10,854 bases of DNA. Origin: JBJXHB01 sp046160725. GTDB lineage: Bacteria > Pseudomonadota > Gammaproteobacteria > Burkholderiales > Burkholderiaceae_C. Position 1 is the first letter of the stretch, and each line of letters opens with the position of its first letter. The notes under the pieces are model-generated. The model was not told the DNA's origin. It worked only from the letters and a program-made list of their open reading frames with translations, and made no database searches. This document shows, in pieces, positions 1 through 7,766 of the stretch. A program made the position numbers and the translations under genes. Location of the stretch: NCBI GenBank assembly GCA_046160725.1, contig JBJXHB010000560.1:1-10854 (forward strand). The letters run 5' to 3'.

Positions 1-2813
1 GTGGCGCCGCCGCCGGCCCGACCGCCGCGGACCCCAAGGCCAAGGGCTACGAGGCCGAGCTGAAGGCCGTGCGCAAGATGGTGGCCGACCTGAAGCGGCA
101 TGCCTATGCCGCGCACGTCACCACCGAGACCGGTGCGGCGGACGGTCACATCGCCGACGCCGAGGCGGCCAAGCCGGACTGGGCCAAGGCCATGGCGGCG
201 CTGAAGAAGGGACGCACCGCCTGCGCGGACGGGCGCAAGGCGCTGGACGCCTACGGCAAGTTCATGAAGGAACACCGTGCCCATGCCGCCGCCATCGTCA
301 GCGCGGCCAATCTGGCCGGCTATGCGCCGCTTGGCAAGTTCAACACCGCCATCGCCCAGGCCGACACGGAGGCGGCGGCACCCGGCCGCGACTATGCCAA
401 GGCCGGCACCACGGCCGACGGCGTCGTCACGGAGTTGCAGGCGATCCTGAAGAAGGCCTACATCGACGACTTGAAGCCCAAGATTGCGGCGCTGAAGACC
501 GGGCCGCAGGCCAGCTTCCTGGCGCCGCAAGCCAAGCTGCTCGATGCGGAGATCAAGCTGCAGGAGACGCGGCTGGCGGGCAAGGCCTGGCGCGAGCTGA
601 CGCTGGGCCGCAGCACCATCAATCGGCTTCTGCTGACCGGCACCAAGATGGGGCCGCGCCGCGCCGCCTTAGACACCCAGCGGCCATTGACCGTCGCCGC
701 GCTGGCGCCGATCAAGGCCGACAAGGCGCAGGCCCTGCCTGCCGCGGCGCTGGACAAGCGGCTCGCGGCCGCGGACAAGGCGGCGTCGTTCGAGATGCAG
801 CAGATGGACTCCGCCGAGCGCGAGCTGAAGGCCATCGCCGTCGAATGCAAGGCCTACAGCGACCTCAAGACCGCGGCCACGGCCTACACCGCGCTGCGCA
901 AGAGCATCGCCGACGGGCTGGGGCTGCTGGACAAGCACAAGGCCGCCGCCAAGGTCGAGAAGGAGCGTGCGGCCCTGCGCCAGCTGCTGACGGACGCGAC
1001 AGCGGCGGCGGCGGACAAGGCGGCGCCGGGCGTGGCCCTGGCGATCCAGGTCGACCGAGCGGCGCACCGGCTCGGTGACGCCATGGTGCTGCTGACCCAG
1101 GCCAAAGGCGACCTCAAGCTGGCGCAGGATCTGGCCGCCGGCATGGGTGGCGTGGTCGACGCCGAGGCTGCTGCCAGTGGCAAGGTCACCGTGGCCGCTG
1201 CGCGCAAGGGCGCCGATGCACTGGCCAAGGAGCTGGCCGACGCCCGCAAGGACCCGGGCGCCGCGCTGGCGACCAAGGCCTTCGACGACTGCCAGGCGGC
1301 GTTGGACGATGCCAAGGCCAAGATCGACGCCAAGGAGCCGGAGCAGGCGGCCCAGGTGCTCACCGCCGCGGCGCAGAAGCTGGCTGAAGGGCGCCGGATC
1401 CAGGTCCAGCATGCGACCTTCATCGACGCCCACAAGGCGCTCGCCGACCGGCTGAAGGCATTGCAGGGCTTGCCGGTCGCGGCCCGGATCACCAAGCCGG
1501 TGGCGGACTTCAAGTCCGCCCTTGACCAGGCCGAGGCCCAGGACAAGGCCGGTGCCTATGCCGAGGCGATGGTCCTGCTGCACAAGGCCGAGCTGGCTGC
1601 CGCAGCGGCGGACGCGGCCAACACGGCGCGCACCGCCTTCGACAAGCGCGACACCGACATCCGGGCCAAGCTGGCCGGCGCCGACTATGCGGCCATCAGG
1701 GTCGACCAGCTCAAGGCCGCCGACGCGGCGGTGAAGCAAGCCGATGGCCTGGATTTCAGCGCCGCCGACAAGAGCCTGGACGCCATCGAGGTGGCCATCA
1801 CCAAGGCCGACGCGCTGAAGCAGGCCAAGCAGCCCTTCGACGCGGCCAAGTCGCGCAAGATGGTCCAGGATGCCAAGGCCAAGGGCGGCAACGAGGCGGT
1901 CGATGCACTGATCAAGTCCATGCCCGACGATTGCGACCTGCAGATGTTGACCACGATGGCCTCGGAGCGCTTCGGCATGGCGGTGGACGCCGACCAGCCG
2001 GCCGGCAGCCAGCCACAGAAGTCGGTGCGCCGCATGTGCGAGCTGATGGCCCTGGTCAACGACGACGTGGTCGGCAACAAGAGCGTGGCCACCGTGTCTC
2101 GGCGTGCCAATGGCGGCGCCTTCTACCGGGCCAGCGAGAACCTCGTGGTGATGAACTCGCGCCCCGGTGAGTCCAACAAGGCCGACTTCCAGCCCGGTGC
2201 CACTGGCCGCCTTCCCAACGACCGGGAGCCCGACTGCCTGCCGGCGAACAACAACCAGGAGGACATGTTCGACTTCAACATGGTCCACGAGGCCGGCCAT
2301 GGCGTGGACGACTCGCGCAGCCTGATGGCCAGCAAGGGCAAGGACTCGGCCATGGGCGGCTGGATCACCCATGGCGGCGAGATCGCGTCGATCGCGTCTG
2401 CGGTGGCCGAGACCACGGGCTACAACGAGACCGAGGAGCAGCGCAAATACATCCACGACCTGATCGCCGGCAACCCGGTCGAGGCGCCTGTGGCACCCGA
2501 GGGCAAGGACGTGGCCTGGGCCGCCACCAAGAAGCTGGTGGACGACTGGCATGCTCTGGCCACGTCGGGCAACGTCTGGTCGAACGAGGCCTCCAGCGCC
2601 AAGCTGACGATGAAGAACAAGCGCATCTACCACCAGAGCTACGGGCCGGGCACCTGGGTGAGCTACGAGGCTGCGGCGCGCAAGCGGGGCATCACCGGCT
2701 ACCAGTTTCGCGCGCCCGGCGAATGGTTCTCCGAGTTGTACGCGGCCTTCAAGCTGAAGAAGCTCAAGCCCAGCCACCCGTCCCACAAGTGGCTGTCCGA
2801 GTTGAAGGTCTGA
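1..2813 (+). CDS. Large helical-repeat protein with C-terminal M34-like (anthrax lethal factor-type) zinc metallopeptidase domain, copy A, 5' truncated
   Basis: The reading frame is open to the window edge (first full codon at base 3), so the true start lies upstream; GTG at 69 is only an internal codon. 936 residues are visible. Residues about 1-610 are Ala/Lys/Asp-rich and almost wholly helical, in roughly eight degenerate units of 61-89 residues. Residues about 615-936 form the putative catalytic domain: HEAGHGVDD at 2286-2312 (two zinc His plus catalytic Glu), a GGW motif shared with copy B, and YQFRAPGEWFSE at 2700-2735. The Tyr (codon 2700) precedes the likely third zinc ligand Glu (codon 2721) by seven residues, as Tyr728/Glu735 do in anthrax lethal factor. 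Known of the family: M34 enzymes are zinc endopeptidases. Inferred: this is an active protease of unknown substrate. It is followed after 22 nt by a CpXC gene. Codon use matches its neighbours. Coding status is near certain; the M34 assignment is by motif only. Confidence 0.88.
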   Translation, partial: GAAAGPTAADPKAKGYEAELKAVRKMVADLKRHAYAAHVTTETGAADGHIADAEAAKPDWAKAMAALKKGRTACADGRKALDAYGKFMKEHRAHAAAIVSAANLAGYAPLGKFNTAIAQADTEAAAPGRDYAKAGTTADGVVTELQAILKKAYIDDLKPKIAALKTGPQASFLAPQAKLLDAEIKLQETRLAGKAWRELTLGRSTINRLLLTGTKMGPRRAALDTQRPLTVAALAPIKADKAQALPAAALDKRLAAADKAASFEMQQMDSAERELKAIAVECKAYSDLKTAATAYTALRKSIADGLGLLDKHKAAAKVEKERAALRQLLTDATAAAADKAAPGVALAIQVDRAAHRLGDAMVLLTQAKGDLKLAQDLAAGMGGVVDAEAAASGKVTVAAARKGADALAKELADARKDPGAALATKAFDDCQAALDDAKAKIDAKEPEQAAQVLTAAAQKLAEGRRIQVQHATFIDAHKALADRLKALQGLPVAARITKPVADFKSALDQAEAQDKAGAYAEAMVLLHKAELAAAAADAANTARTAFDKRDTDIRAKLAGADYAAIRVDQLKAADAAVKQADGLDFSAADKSLDAIEVAITKADALKQAKQPFDAAKSRKMVQDAKAKGGNEAVDALIKSMPDDCDLQMLTTMASERFGMAVDADQPAGSQPQKSVRRMCELMALVNDDVVGNKSVATVSRRANGGAFYRASENLVVMNSRPGESNKADFQPGATGRLPNDREPDCLPANNNQEDMFDFNMVHEAGHGVDDSRSLMASKGKDSAMGGWITHGGEIASIASAVAETTGYNETEEQRKYIHDLIAGNPVEAPVAPEGKDVAWAATKKLVDDWHALATSGNVWSNEASSAKLTMKNKRIYHQSYGPGTWVSYEAAARKRGITGYQFRAPGEWFSELYAAFKLKKLKPSHPSHKWLSELKV

Positions 2814-2824
2814 AGCCGCACCCC

Positions 2825-2828
2825 AGGA
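2825..2828 (+). promoter_or_regulatory. Shine-Dalgarno of CpXC gene A
   Basis: AGGA lies 7 nt upstream of the ATG at 2836, inside the 22-nt gap after the stop of the upstream protease gene. It supports that ATG as the start. The short gap leaves little room for a separate promoter, so co-transcription with copy A is likely. Confidence 0.6.
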
Positions 2829-2835
2829 ACACCAC

Positions 2836-3510
2836 ATGTCCATCTTCCAAGGGGTCGAGCTGCCCTGTCCGTCGTGCCGCAACCTGGTCCGCTTCGAGCT
2901 CGTGTACAGCGTCAATGCGGCACGCCGGCCCGACCTGCGCGATGCCATCCTGGACCGCAGCTTCCAGCGCGAGGCCTGCGGCGTCTGTGGCCACGAGTTC
3001 CGCATGGAGCCCGAGTTCAGCTATACCGACGTCGTGCGCAAGCAGTTCTATGGCGTCTTTCCGGGCAACCGGTGCGACGACTGGCAGGCGCTGGAGGCCA
3101 AGGTCATCGGCTCGTTCAACCTGGCCTATGGCCCGGGCTCGGGTGCCGAGTCACTCGGTGACGGCATGCAGGTGCGGGTGGTGTTCGGCTGGCACGGCCT
3201 GCACGAGAAGATGGTGGCCGCCGATGCCGGCATTGCCGACACCAGCCTGGAGCTGGCCAAGGTGGTGGCGTTGCGGCAGCTCGGCGAGTTCCGGCTCGAC
3301 CCGGACCTGGAGTGCCGGCTGCTCGGACAGGACGGTGACGACCTGTTGGTGGGCTGGTTGCGCGAGTCCACCGGTGAACTGGTCGACCAGTTCGCCTTCG
3401 CGCGCAGCCTGGTGGCCGAGATCGAGGCCGATGCTGACCGCTATGCACCGCTGCGCGATCGCGTCAGCGGCCCGGCCTTTGTAGACTTCCGCCGCATGTT
3501 GCGCGGCTGA
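2836..3510 (+). CDS. CpXC-domain protein, copy A
   Basis: A 224-residue protein with an N-terminal CpXC-type domain. CPSC (Cys11, Cys14) and CGVC (Cys48, Cys51) form two Cys pairs likely to bind one zinc ion as a ribbon. Between them is the family-typical RRPDLR-x-AILD segment (residues 30-40). After residue 52 there is no further recognisable motif, but the C-terminal region is shared with copy B, including RVVFGW near the middle and a closing FVD-x2-RMLxG. About 30 of the first 52 residues are identical between copies by eye, with no gaps. There is no signal peptide or membrane segment, so it is probably cytoplasmic. CpXC proteins have no established biochemical role that I know of. Placement directly behind a metallopeptidase gene, in both modules, suggests a dedicated partner such as an adaptor, chaperone or inhibitor; this is inference. 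Confidence 0.85.
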   Translation: MSIFQGVELPCPSCRNLVRFELVYSVNAARRPDLRDAILDRSFQREACGVCGHEFRMEPEFSYTDVVRKQFYGVFPGNRCDDWQALEAKVIGSFNLAYGPGSGAESLGDGMQVRVVFGWHGLHEKMVAADAGIADTSLELAKVVALRQLGEFRLDPDLECRLLGQDGDDLLVGWLRESTGELVDQFAFARSLVAEIEADADRYAPLRDRVSGPAFVDFRRMLRG

Positions 3511-3529
3511 CCGTTCCGCGAATCGTCAC

Positions 3530-3535
3530 AGGAGG
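3530..3535 (+). promoter_or_regulatory. Strong Shine-Dalgarno of protease gene B
   Basis: A perfect AGGAGG sits 8 nt upstream of the ATG at 3544, the strongest ribosome-binding site of the cluster. It fixes the start of the 1153-residue protein. It lies in the 33-nt gap after the first CpXC gene, where no promoter-like boxes are visible. Confidence 0.75.
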
Positions 3536-3543
3536 ACATTCGA

Positions 3544-6500
3544 ATGCCCAACAAGCTGATCGTTGTACTGCCGGCCCTGCTGGCACCTGCGGCCTGGGAC
3601 AAGGCCAAGGGAACACTGGCCAAGACCGAGGAGACCGGCGTGCGCCGCGCCCTGGTCGACCTGGTCGCCAAGCATGGCGCGGTGGATGCCGCACTCTTCG
3701 ACATCACCAAGCTGACGCAGCTGGACGTGATGGTGCCGCGCCTGGCGCTGCTGGAGGCCCAGGCCAAAAGAGAGGTCAAGGCGGCCGTGGACCAGGCGCT
3801 GGCCGTGGTCAAGCTCGGCAAGGAAGCCGAGGCCACGTACAAGAAGAGCAAGCTGATTCCGAAGTCGGCCACCAAGGCGGCCAACGATGTCTGGGTGGCG
3901 GCGCAGGACTATGCCGAGGCCCTGCGCAACGGCGCTGCAGCGGTGATCGAGACGCTGGCCGCCCGCATCGTCACGGCCAAGGAAGAGGCCGACAAGGCCA
4001 GCAAGAGCGGCGGCAGCGGCGGGCCGACGGCGGCCCAGACCAAGGCCCTGAAGCTGGTGCGGTCACGCACCTTGCCGTCGCTGCGCATCGTGCGGGCCAA
4101 CAACCCGCTGGCGCCATCTCCGGCCTTCATGGGCGCCATCGGCCCGGAAAGCTCCGCCGTGATGCTGAACAAGGCCGTCGGCGGCACCGAGCGCAAGCTG
4201 CTGGCCACGTTGCTGGCGCCGCAGAAAGGCATCAAGTTCTTCAAGGGCGAGGTGGTGTGGGAGAAGGCCAGCTTCACCTTCGTCACCCCGACACCCCCCG
4301 GCGGCGCGGCCAAGAAGCTGCAGGAGGCTTTGAAGGGGCTGCTGAAGTCCAAGCCCAAGGTGCGGGTGCGCAAGCCCGACGGCAGCGTCGAGGAGATCGG
4401 CGGCGACGACAACTTCGACGCCGCGCTGGACGACGCGAGCAAGCCCAAGCTGCCGGGCGACGCCGTGGCCCAGGGCAAGGCCATCATGACCCGGCTGGCC
4501 GGCATGAAGGGCGGCATCGACCAGGCCAAGCTGGGTGGCGGCAAGCTGGCCGCCGGTATCGAGGCGCTGGTCAACGCGGTGACCCTGGCGCTCAAGGGCA
4601 AGGACAACGCCGCCGCCTGGGACGACCTGGGTCGGCTGGAAGACCTGCTGGCCATGGCCGCGCCACCCTCGGCCGAGGAGGCCGAGGCGGTCAAGGACGT
4701 GGCCGATGAAGGCAAGGACGACATCGACGACGCGCCGCCCCCCAGTGGCGGGCAGCCGGTCGGCCCGGGCCTGGCCGATGTGCGCATCCAGGACGAGGTG
4801 ACCGCGCTGGACGGCCAGCTGGTCAAGAAGATCGACGATCTGGGCAAGCTGCTGGCCGCGATGCCCGGCGAGGACGCCGCGGTCAAGCTGCTGGCTACGC
4901 TGCAGGGCTGCGACAAGGCACGCAAGCTGGCGCTGGCCTTGTCCACGCCGCCGACGCGGCTGGCCGCCTTGCAGAAAGTGCAGGCCAGCCTGGAAACGCT
5001 GGCCACCTCGGTCACCGCGCTGGCCAAGCTGGTCAAGGGCCGTGCCGACCTGGCCAAGGTGCTGCAGCCCGTCAAGGTCATGCTGTCGAGCGCAGAGGGC
5101 GTGATCAACGCCGTCAAGGAGCCCACCCTGAAGGCCGCGCTGGCCAAGCGGGCCAAGGACTTTCGCGACGAGATCGCCGCGGCCGAGAAGGCCGACGACC
5201 CGGCCGCCGCCGCGCTGGCCGCTTCGAACTGGCTGGCCGAGGCCACCACGCTCAAGGCCGATGCCGACAAGGCCAAGGACTTCGGCGACTGGGTGGAGTC
5301 CACCTGGACCAAGCTGGTTGACGCTGCCGAGTCCTGGAAGAGCTCTGTGGCGCCGGCCAACGCGCTGGCGCGGGTGCAGGGGTTCTTCGACGCCGCGCAG
5401 CAGCAGTACAAGGACGCGCTGGCCGCGAACCGCTTCGACGACATCAAGAACACGGTGCGTCCGGCCATGCGGGCGGTGTACGACTGTGCCCGCGGCGTGG
5501 TCGAGGGCCGACGCGCGCAGGAGGGCGAGTTCTACCTGCTGCTGCTGCGCCTGGAGGACCTCGGTGACAAGGCCACGGCCGCCCTGCAGAACAGCTACAC
5601 CGACCTCAAGGCCGAGTTCGACGGCACCTGGCCGGCCGGCGCGACCGGCACCGCCATGCTGGCCGGCGTGCAGGACTACAAGCGCCGCTTCGACGCTGCC
5701 AAGGCGGCCATGCAGGATGCCAAGGCCGAGGCCGTGGGCACAGCGCCCGATGCCCTGAAGCTGCAGCTGGAGCGGCAGATCGCGGCGTTCAAGAAGGTGG
5801 CCGACAAGATTACCGACCCCACCAACAAGGCCAACGGCCTGAAGGCCCATGGCGAACTCGCCAAGGACCTGGCCGATGCGCTGAAGCTGACCGACGCCAA
5901 GGCCAAGGGCAAGGCGCTGCTGGCCCTGGAGGCCGACTTGCGCCTGCGCGAGAAGGAACTGAACAAGCTGCAGATCAAGGAGGAAGTGGCGACGCCTGCG
6001 GGCCGCAAGGCGCTGGAGGAGCGTATCGCCAAGATGGGGGCCGACCAGCTCAGCGCCGACCCGAGCGATATCGCGGCCTGCGAGGCGGCGCTGGAGGTGT
6101 GCTTCAACATCAAGGTGAAGACGCCCGAGGAGATGAAGAAGAAGGGCCTGCCGCGCATGTTCACGCTGATGGCCAAGGTGCCGGACTGGCAGGCCAACCA
6201 GAAGGACACTGCACAGGGCAAGAAGGCGCTGACCGAGGTGCTCTACGGCACCGAGAAGACCGGCGACTCGAACTACTACTCGCCCAGCCGCAAGCTGGTC
6301 TCGCTCAACGTCGACGAGTCGGTGACCGAGGTCTACAAGCCCGACAACGCCACCGACTACAAGTCCGAGACGGTCAAGACCTTCGACGTCACGACCCTGC
6401 ACGAGGTTGGGCATGCCGTGGACGAGAAGATCAAGTTCATGGCGAAGCGCCGCGGCAACAACGCCTTCGGCGGCTGGAAGGAAGAAACCGAAGCCAGCGT

Positions 6501-7005
6501 GCTCAAGGCGCTGGCCGAGGATTCCGGCTTCGTCGGCCGCTTCAGCGGCGGCGCCAAGAAGGGGCAGGCCCGAGACCTGAAGGCCCTGGTTGCCTACGCG
6601 ATGAAGCAGAAGAAGCTGCCTGCCAAGCCGGCCAAGGCCACCGATCCACTGGGCAGCCTGCTCGACGACTGGACAGCCATTGGCACCGACCCGGTCGTGG
6701 CCGCCTGCCTGGCCGGCTTGCGCACCAAGGACAGCCCCTGGTTCGGTGGCAAGGGCCGCGCCGACAAGCTGAAGATGCCCGACGGCCGTGTCTACCAGGA
6801 GGCCTATGACGGCAGCTGGAACAGCTACGACCATGGCTCGCGCAATGCGACCGGCGTCAACTTCTACCAGTGGCGTTCCGAGGCCGAGTGGTTCGCCGAG
6901 ATCTACGCCATGTACTACATGGACAAGCTGGGCGAGAGCCATCCCATGTACAGCTGGTTTGAAAACGAGGCCAAGTCCGAGGCCACGGCGGCGGCCGGGC
7001 CCTGA
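3544..7005 (+). CDS. Large multidomain protein with C-terminal M34-like (anthrax lethal factor-type) zinc metallopeptidase domain, copy B
   Basis: A complete 1153-residue protein; its start is fixed by a perfect AGGAGG. Layout by eye: helical 1-150; Gly/Ser linker 152-163; a more mixed, probably alpha/beta segment 165-300 with strand-like runs such as GEVVWEKASFTFV; helical 305-370; acidic then Pro/Gly-rich linker 377-410; long Ala/Lys-rich helical region 415-820; catalytic domain about 820-1153. The catalytic domain has HEVGHAVDE (His953, Glu954, His957) and YQWRSEAEWFAE (Tyr1108, Glu1115). The EAEWFAE block and the Tyr-to-Glu spacing of seven closely resemble EAEFFAE in anthrax lethal factor. 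No clear cleavable signal peptide: residues 4-18 are hydrophobic but lack a convincing cleavage site. It is homologous to copy A over the catalytic domain; the N-terminal regions differ. Inferred: an active zinc endopeptidase of unknown substrate, co-transcribed with the flanking CpXC genes. An effector/toxin and an intracellular protease are both possible. Confidence 0.93.
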   Translation: MPNKLIVVLPALLAPAAWDKAKGTLAKTEETGVRRALVDLVAKHGAVDAALFDITKLTQLDVMVPRLALLEAQAKREVKAAVDQALAVVKLGKEAEATYKKSKLIPKSATKAANDVWVAAQDYAEALRNGAAAVIETLAARIVTAKEEADKASKSGGSGGPTAAQTKALKLVRSRTLPSLRIVRANNPLAPSPAFMGAIGPESSAVMLNKAVGGTERKLLATLLAPQKGIKFFKGEVVWEKASFTFVTPTPPGGAAKKLQEALKGLLKSKPKVRVRKPDGSVEEIGGDDNFDAALDDASKPKLPGDAVAQGKAIMTRLAGMKGGIDQAKLGGGKLAAGIEALVNAVTLALKGKDNAAAWDDLGRLEDLLAMAAPPSAEEAEAVKDVADEGKDDIDDAPPPSGGQPVGPGLADVRIQDEVTALDGQLVKKIDDLGKLLAAMPGEDAAVKLLATLQGCDKARKLALALSTPPTRLAALQKVQASLETLATSVTALAKLVKGRADLAKVLQPVKVMLSSAEGVINAVKEPTLKAALAKRAKDFRDEIAAAEKADDPAAAALAASNWLAEATTLKADADKAKDFGDWVESTWTKLVDAAESWKSSVAPANALARVQGFFDAAQQQYKDALAANRFDDIKNTVRPAMRAVYDCARGVVEGRRAQEGEFYLLLLRLEDLGDKATAALQNSYTDLKAEFDGTWPAGATGTAMLAGVQDYKRRFDAAKAAMQDAKAEAVGTAPDALKLQLERQIAAFKKVADKITDPTNKANGLKAHGELAKDLADALKLTDAKAKGKALLALEADLRLREKELNKLQIKEEVATPAGRKALEERIAKMGADQLSADPSDIAACEAALEVCFNIKVKTPEEMKKKGLPRMFTLMAKVPDWQANQKDTAQGKKALTEVLYGTEKTGDSNYYSPSRKLVSLNVDESVTEVYKPDNATDYKSETVKTFDVTTLHEVGHAVDEKIKFMAKRRGNNAFGGWKEETEASVLKALAEDSGFVGRFSGGAKKGQARDLKALVAYAMKQKKLPAKPAKATDPLGSLLDDWTAIGTDPVVAACLAGLRTKDSPWFGGKGRADKLKMPDGRVYQEAYDGSWNSYDHGSRNATGVNFYQWRSEAEWFAEIYAMYYMDKLGESHPMYSWFENEAKSEATAAAGP

Positions 7006-7038
7006 GCCCGCACCACCGACGAACCCTTAGCCCCATGC

Positions 7039-7043
7039 GAGGA
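7039..7043 (+). promoter_or_regulatory. Shine-Dalgarno of CpXC gene B
   Basis: GAGGA ends 5 nt before the ATG at 7049, within the 43-nt gap after the copy B stop. It supports that start, which also gives an N-terminus (MSIF) identical to that of the copy A CpXC protein. Confidence 0.65.
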
Positions 7044-7048
7044 CCATC

Positions 7049-7747
7049 ATGAGCATCTTCAATTCCGCCACCGCCGCGTGCCCGGCCTGCGCCAAGCCCC
7101 GCCAGTTCCAGCTGGTGGCCAGCGTCAACGCCGACCGTCGGCCCGACCTGCGCAAAGCCATCCTGGACGGCCGCTTCCAGCAGGAGACCTGCGACGGCTG
7201 TGGCAATGTCTTCAAGGCGCCGCCGCTGCTGACCTACCTGGACATCGGCCGGCGCCAGTGGATCCTGGTCCAGCCCTACGAGGAGCAGGAAAACTGGGTG
7301 TTCGCCGGCGAGATCGCCAGCAACGGCTTTGCCAAGGCCTATGGCGACCAGGCGCCGGCCGCCGCGCGCGCCATGGGCAAGGGGCTGCGCGTGCGGGTGG
7401 TCTTCGGATGGGCGGCGTTGCGCGAGAAGCTGCGCTGCGACGACCTGAAGCTGGACGACGTGACGCTGGAGCTGCTGAAGATCGCCATCCTGCGCAACGT
7501 GCCGGACGCGCCGATCAGCGACGCCGCCGAACTGCGCCTGGTGGCCGCCGAGGGCGACGAGCTGCTGTTCGCCTGGGTGCGTGGGGCCGACGAGCGCGTG
7601 CTGGCGTCGCTGCGGGTGGACCGCTCGCAGTACGACCAGGTGGCCGCGGGGGGCAAGGCCTGGAAGGCCCTGCGCGACGACATGCAGTCCCATCCCTTCG
7701 TGGACATGAACCGCATGTTGCTGGGCCCGGTGGCCGCTGCTGGATAG
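7049..7747 (+). CDS. CpXC-domain protein, copy B
   Basis: A 232-residue paralogue of the CpXC protein encoded at 2836-3510. Both Cys pairs sit at exactly the same positions (CPAC, Cys11/Cys14; CDGC, Cys48/Cys51), with RRPDLR-x-AILD between them, so the putative zinc-binding module is kept without gaps. Downstream it shares RVRVVFGW (near residue 115), a following Leu/Glu/Lys-rich helix, and the FVD-x2-RML ending, so the homology spans the whole protein. The tail is a few residues longer (GPVAAAG). There is no signal peptide or transmembrane segment. It is the last gene of the four-gene cluster and runs convergently towards the exported-protein gene. Function unknown; the repeated pairing with an M34-like protease is the main clue. 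Confidence 0.86.
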   Translation: MSIFNSATAACPACAKPRQFQLVASVNADRRPDLRKAILDGRFQQETCDGCGNVFKAPPLLTYLDIGRRQWILVQPYEEQENWVFAGEIASNGFAKAYGDQAPAAARAMGKGLRVRVVFGWAALREKLRCDDLKLDDVTLELLKIAILRNVPDAPISDAAELRLVAAEGDELLFAWVRGADERVLASLRVDRSQYDQVAAGGKAWKALRDDMQSHPFVDMNRMLLGPVAAAG

Positions 7748-7766
7748 CGCGGCTTTGCAGCGCTGC

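Noticed and set aside
669..3005. A 778-codon open frame on the minus strand opposite copy A and the first CpXC gene.
   Set aside because: Its translation is rich in Arg, Gly, Leu and Val in the pattern expected from the antisense of GC-rich coding DNA. It overlaps two well-supported genes and shows no domain.
4063..6942. A 959-codon open frame on the minus strand opposite copy B (also a 519-codon one at 3909-5468).
   Set aside because: Both are antisense shadows caused by G/C third positions. They are low-complexity with no recognisable motif, while the plus-strand frame has a strong ribosome-binding site and a catalytic signature.
1..7747. Calling the modules a proven toxin-immunity pair.
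   Set aside because: The gene order fits, but no trafficking domain is visible, the two CpXC proteins are conserved rather than diversified as immunity proteins often are, and no secretion genes are present in the window.
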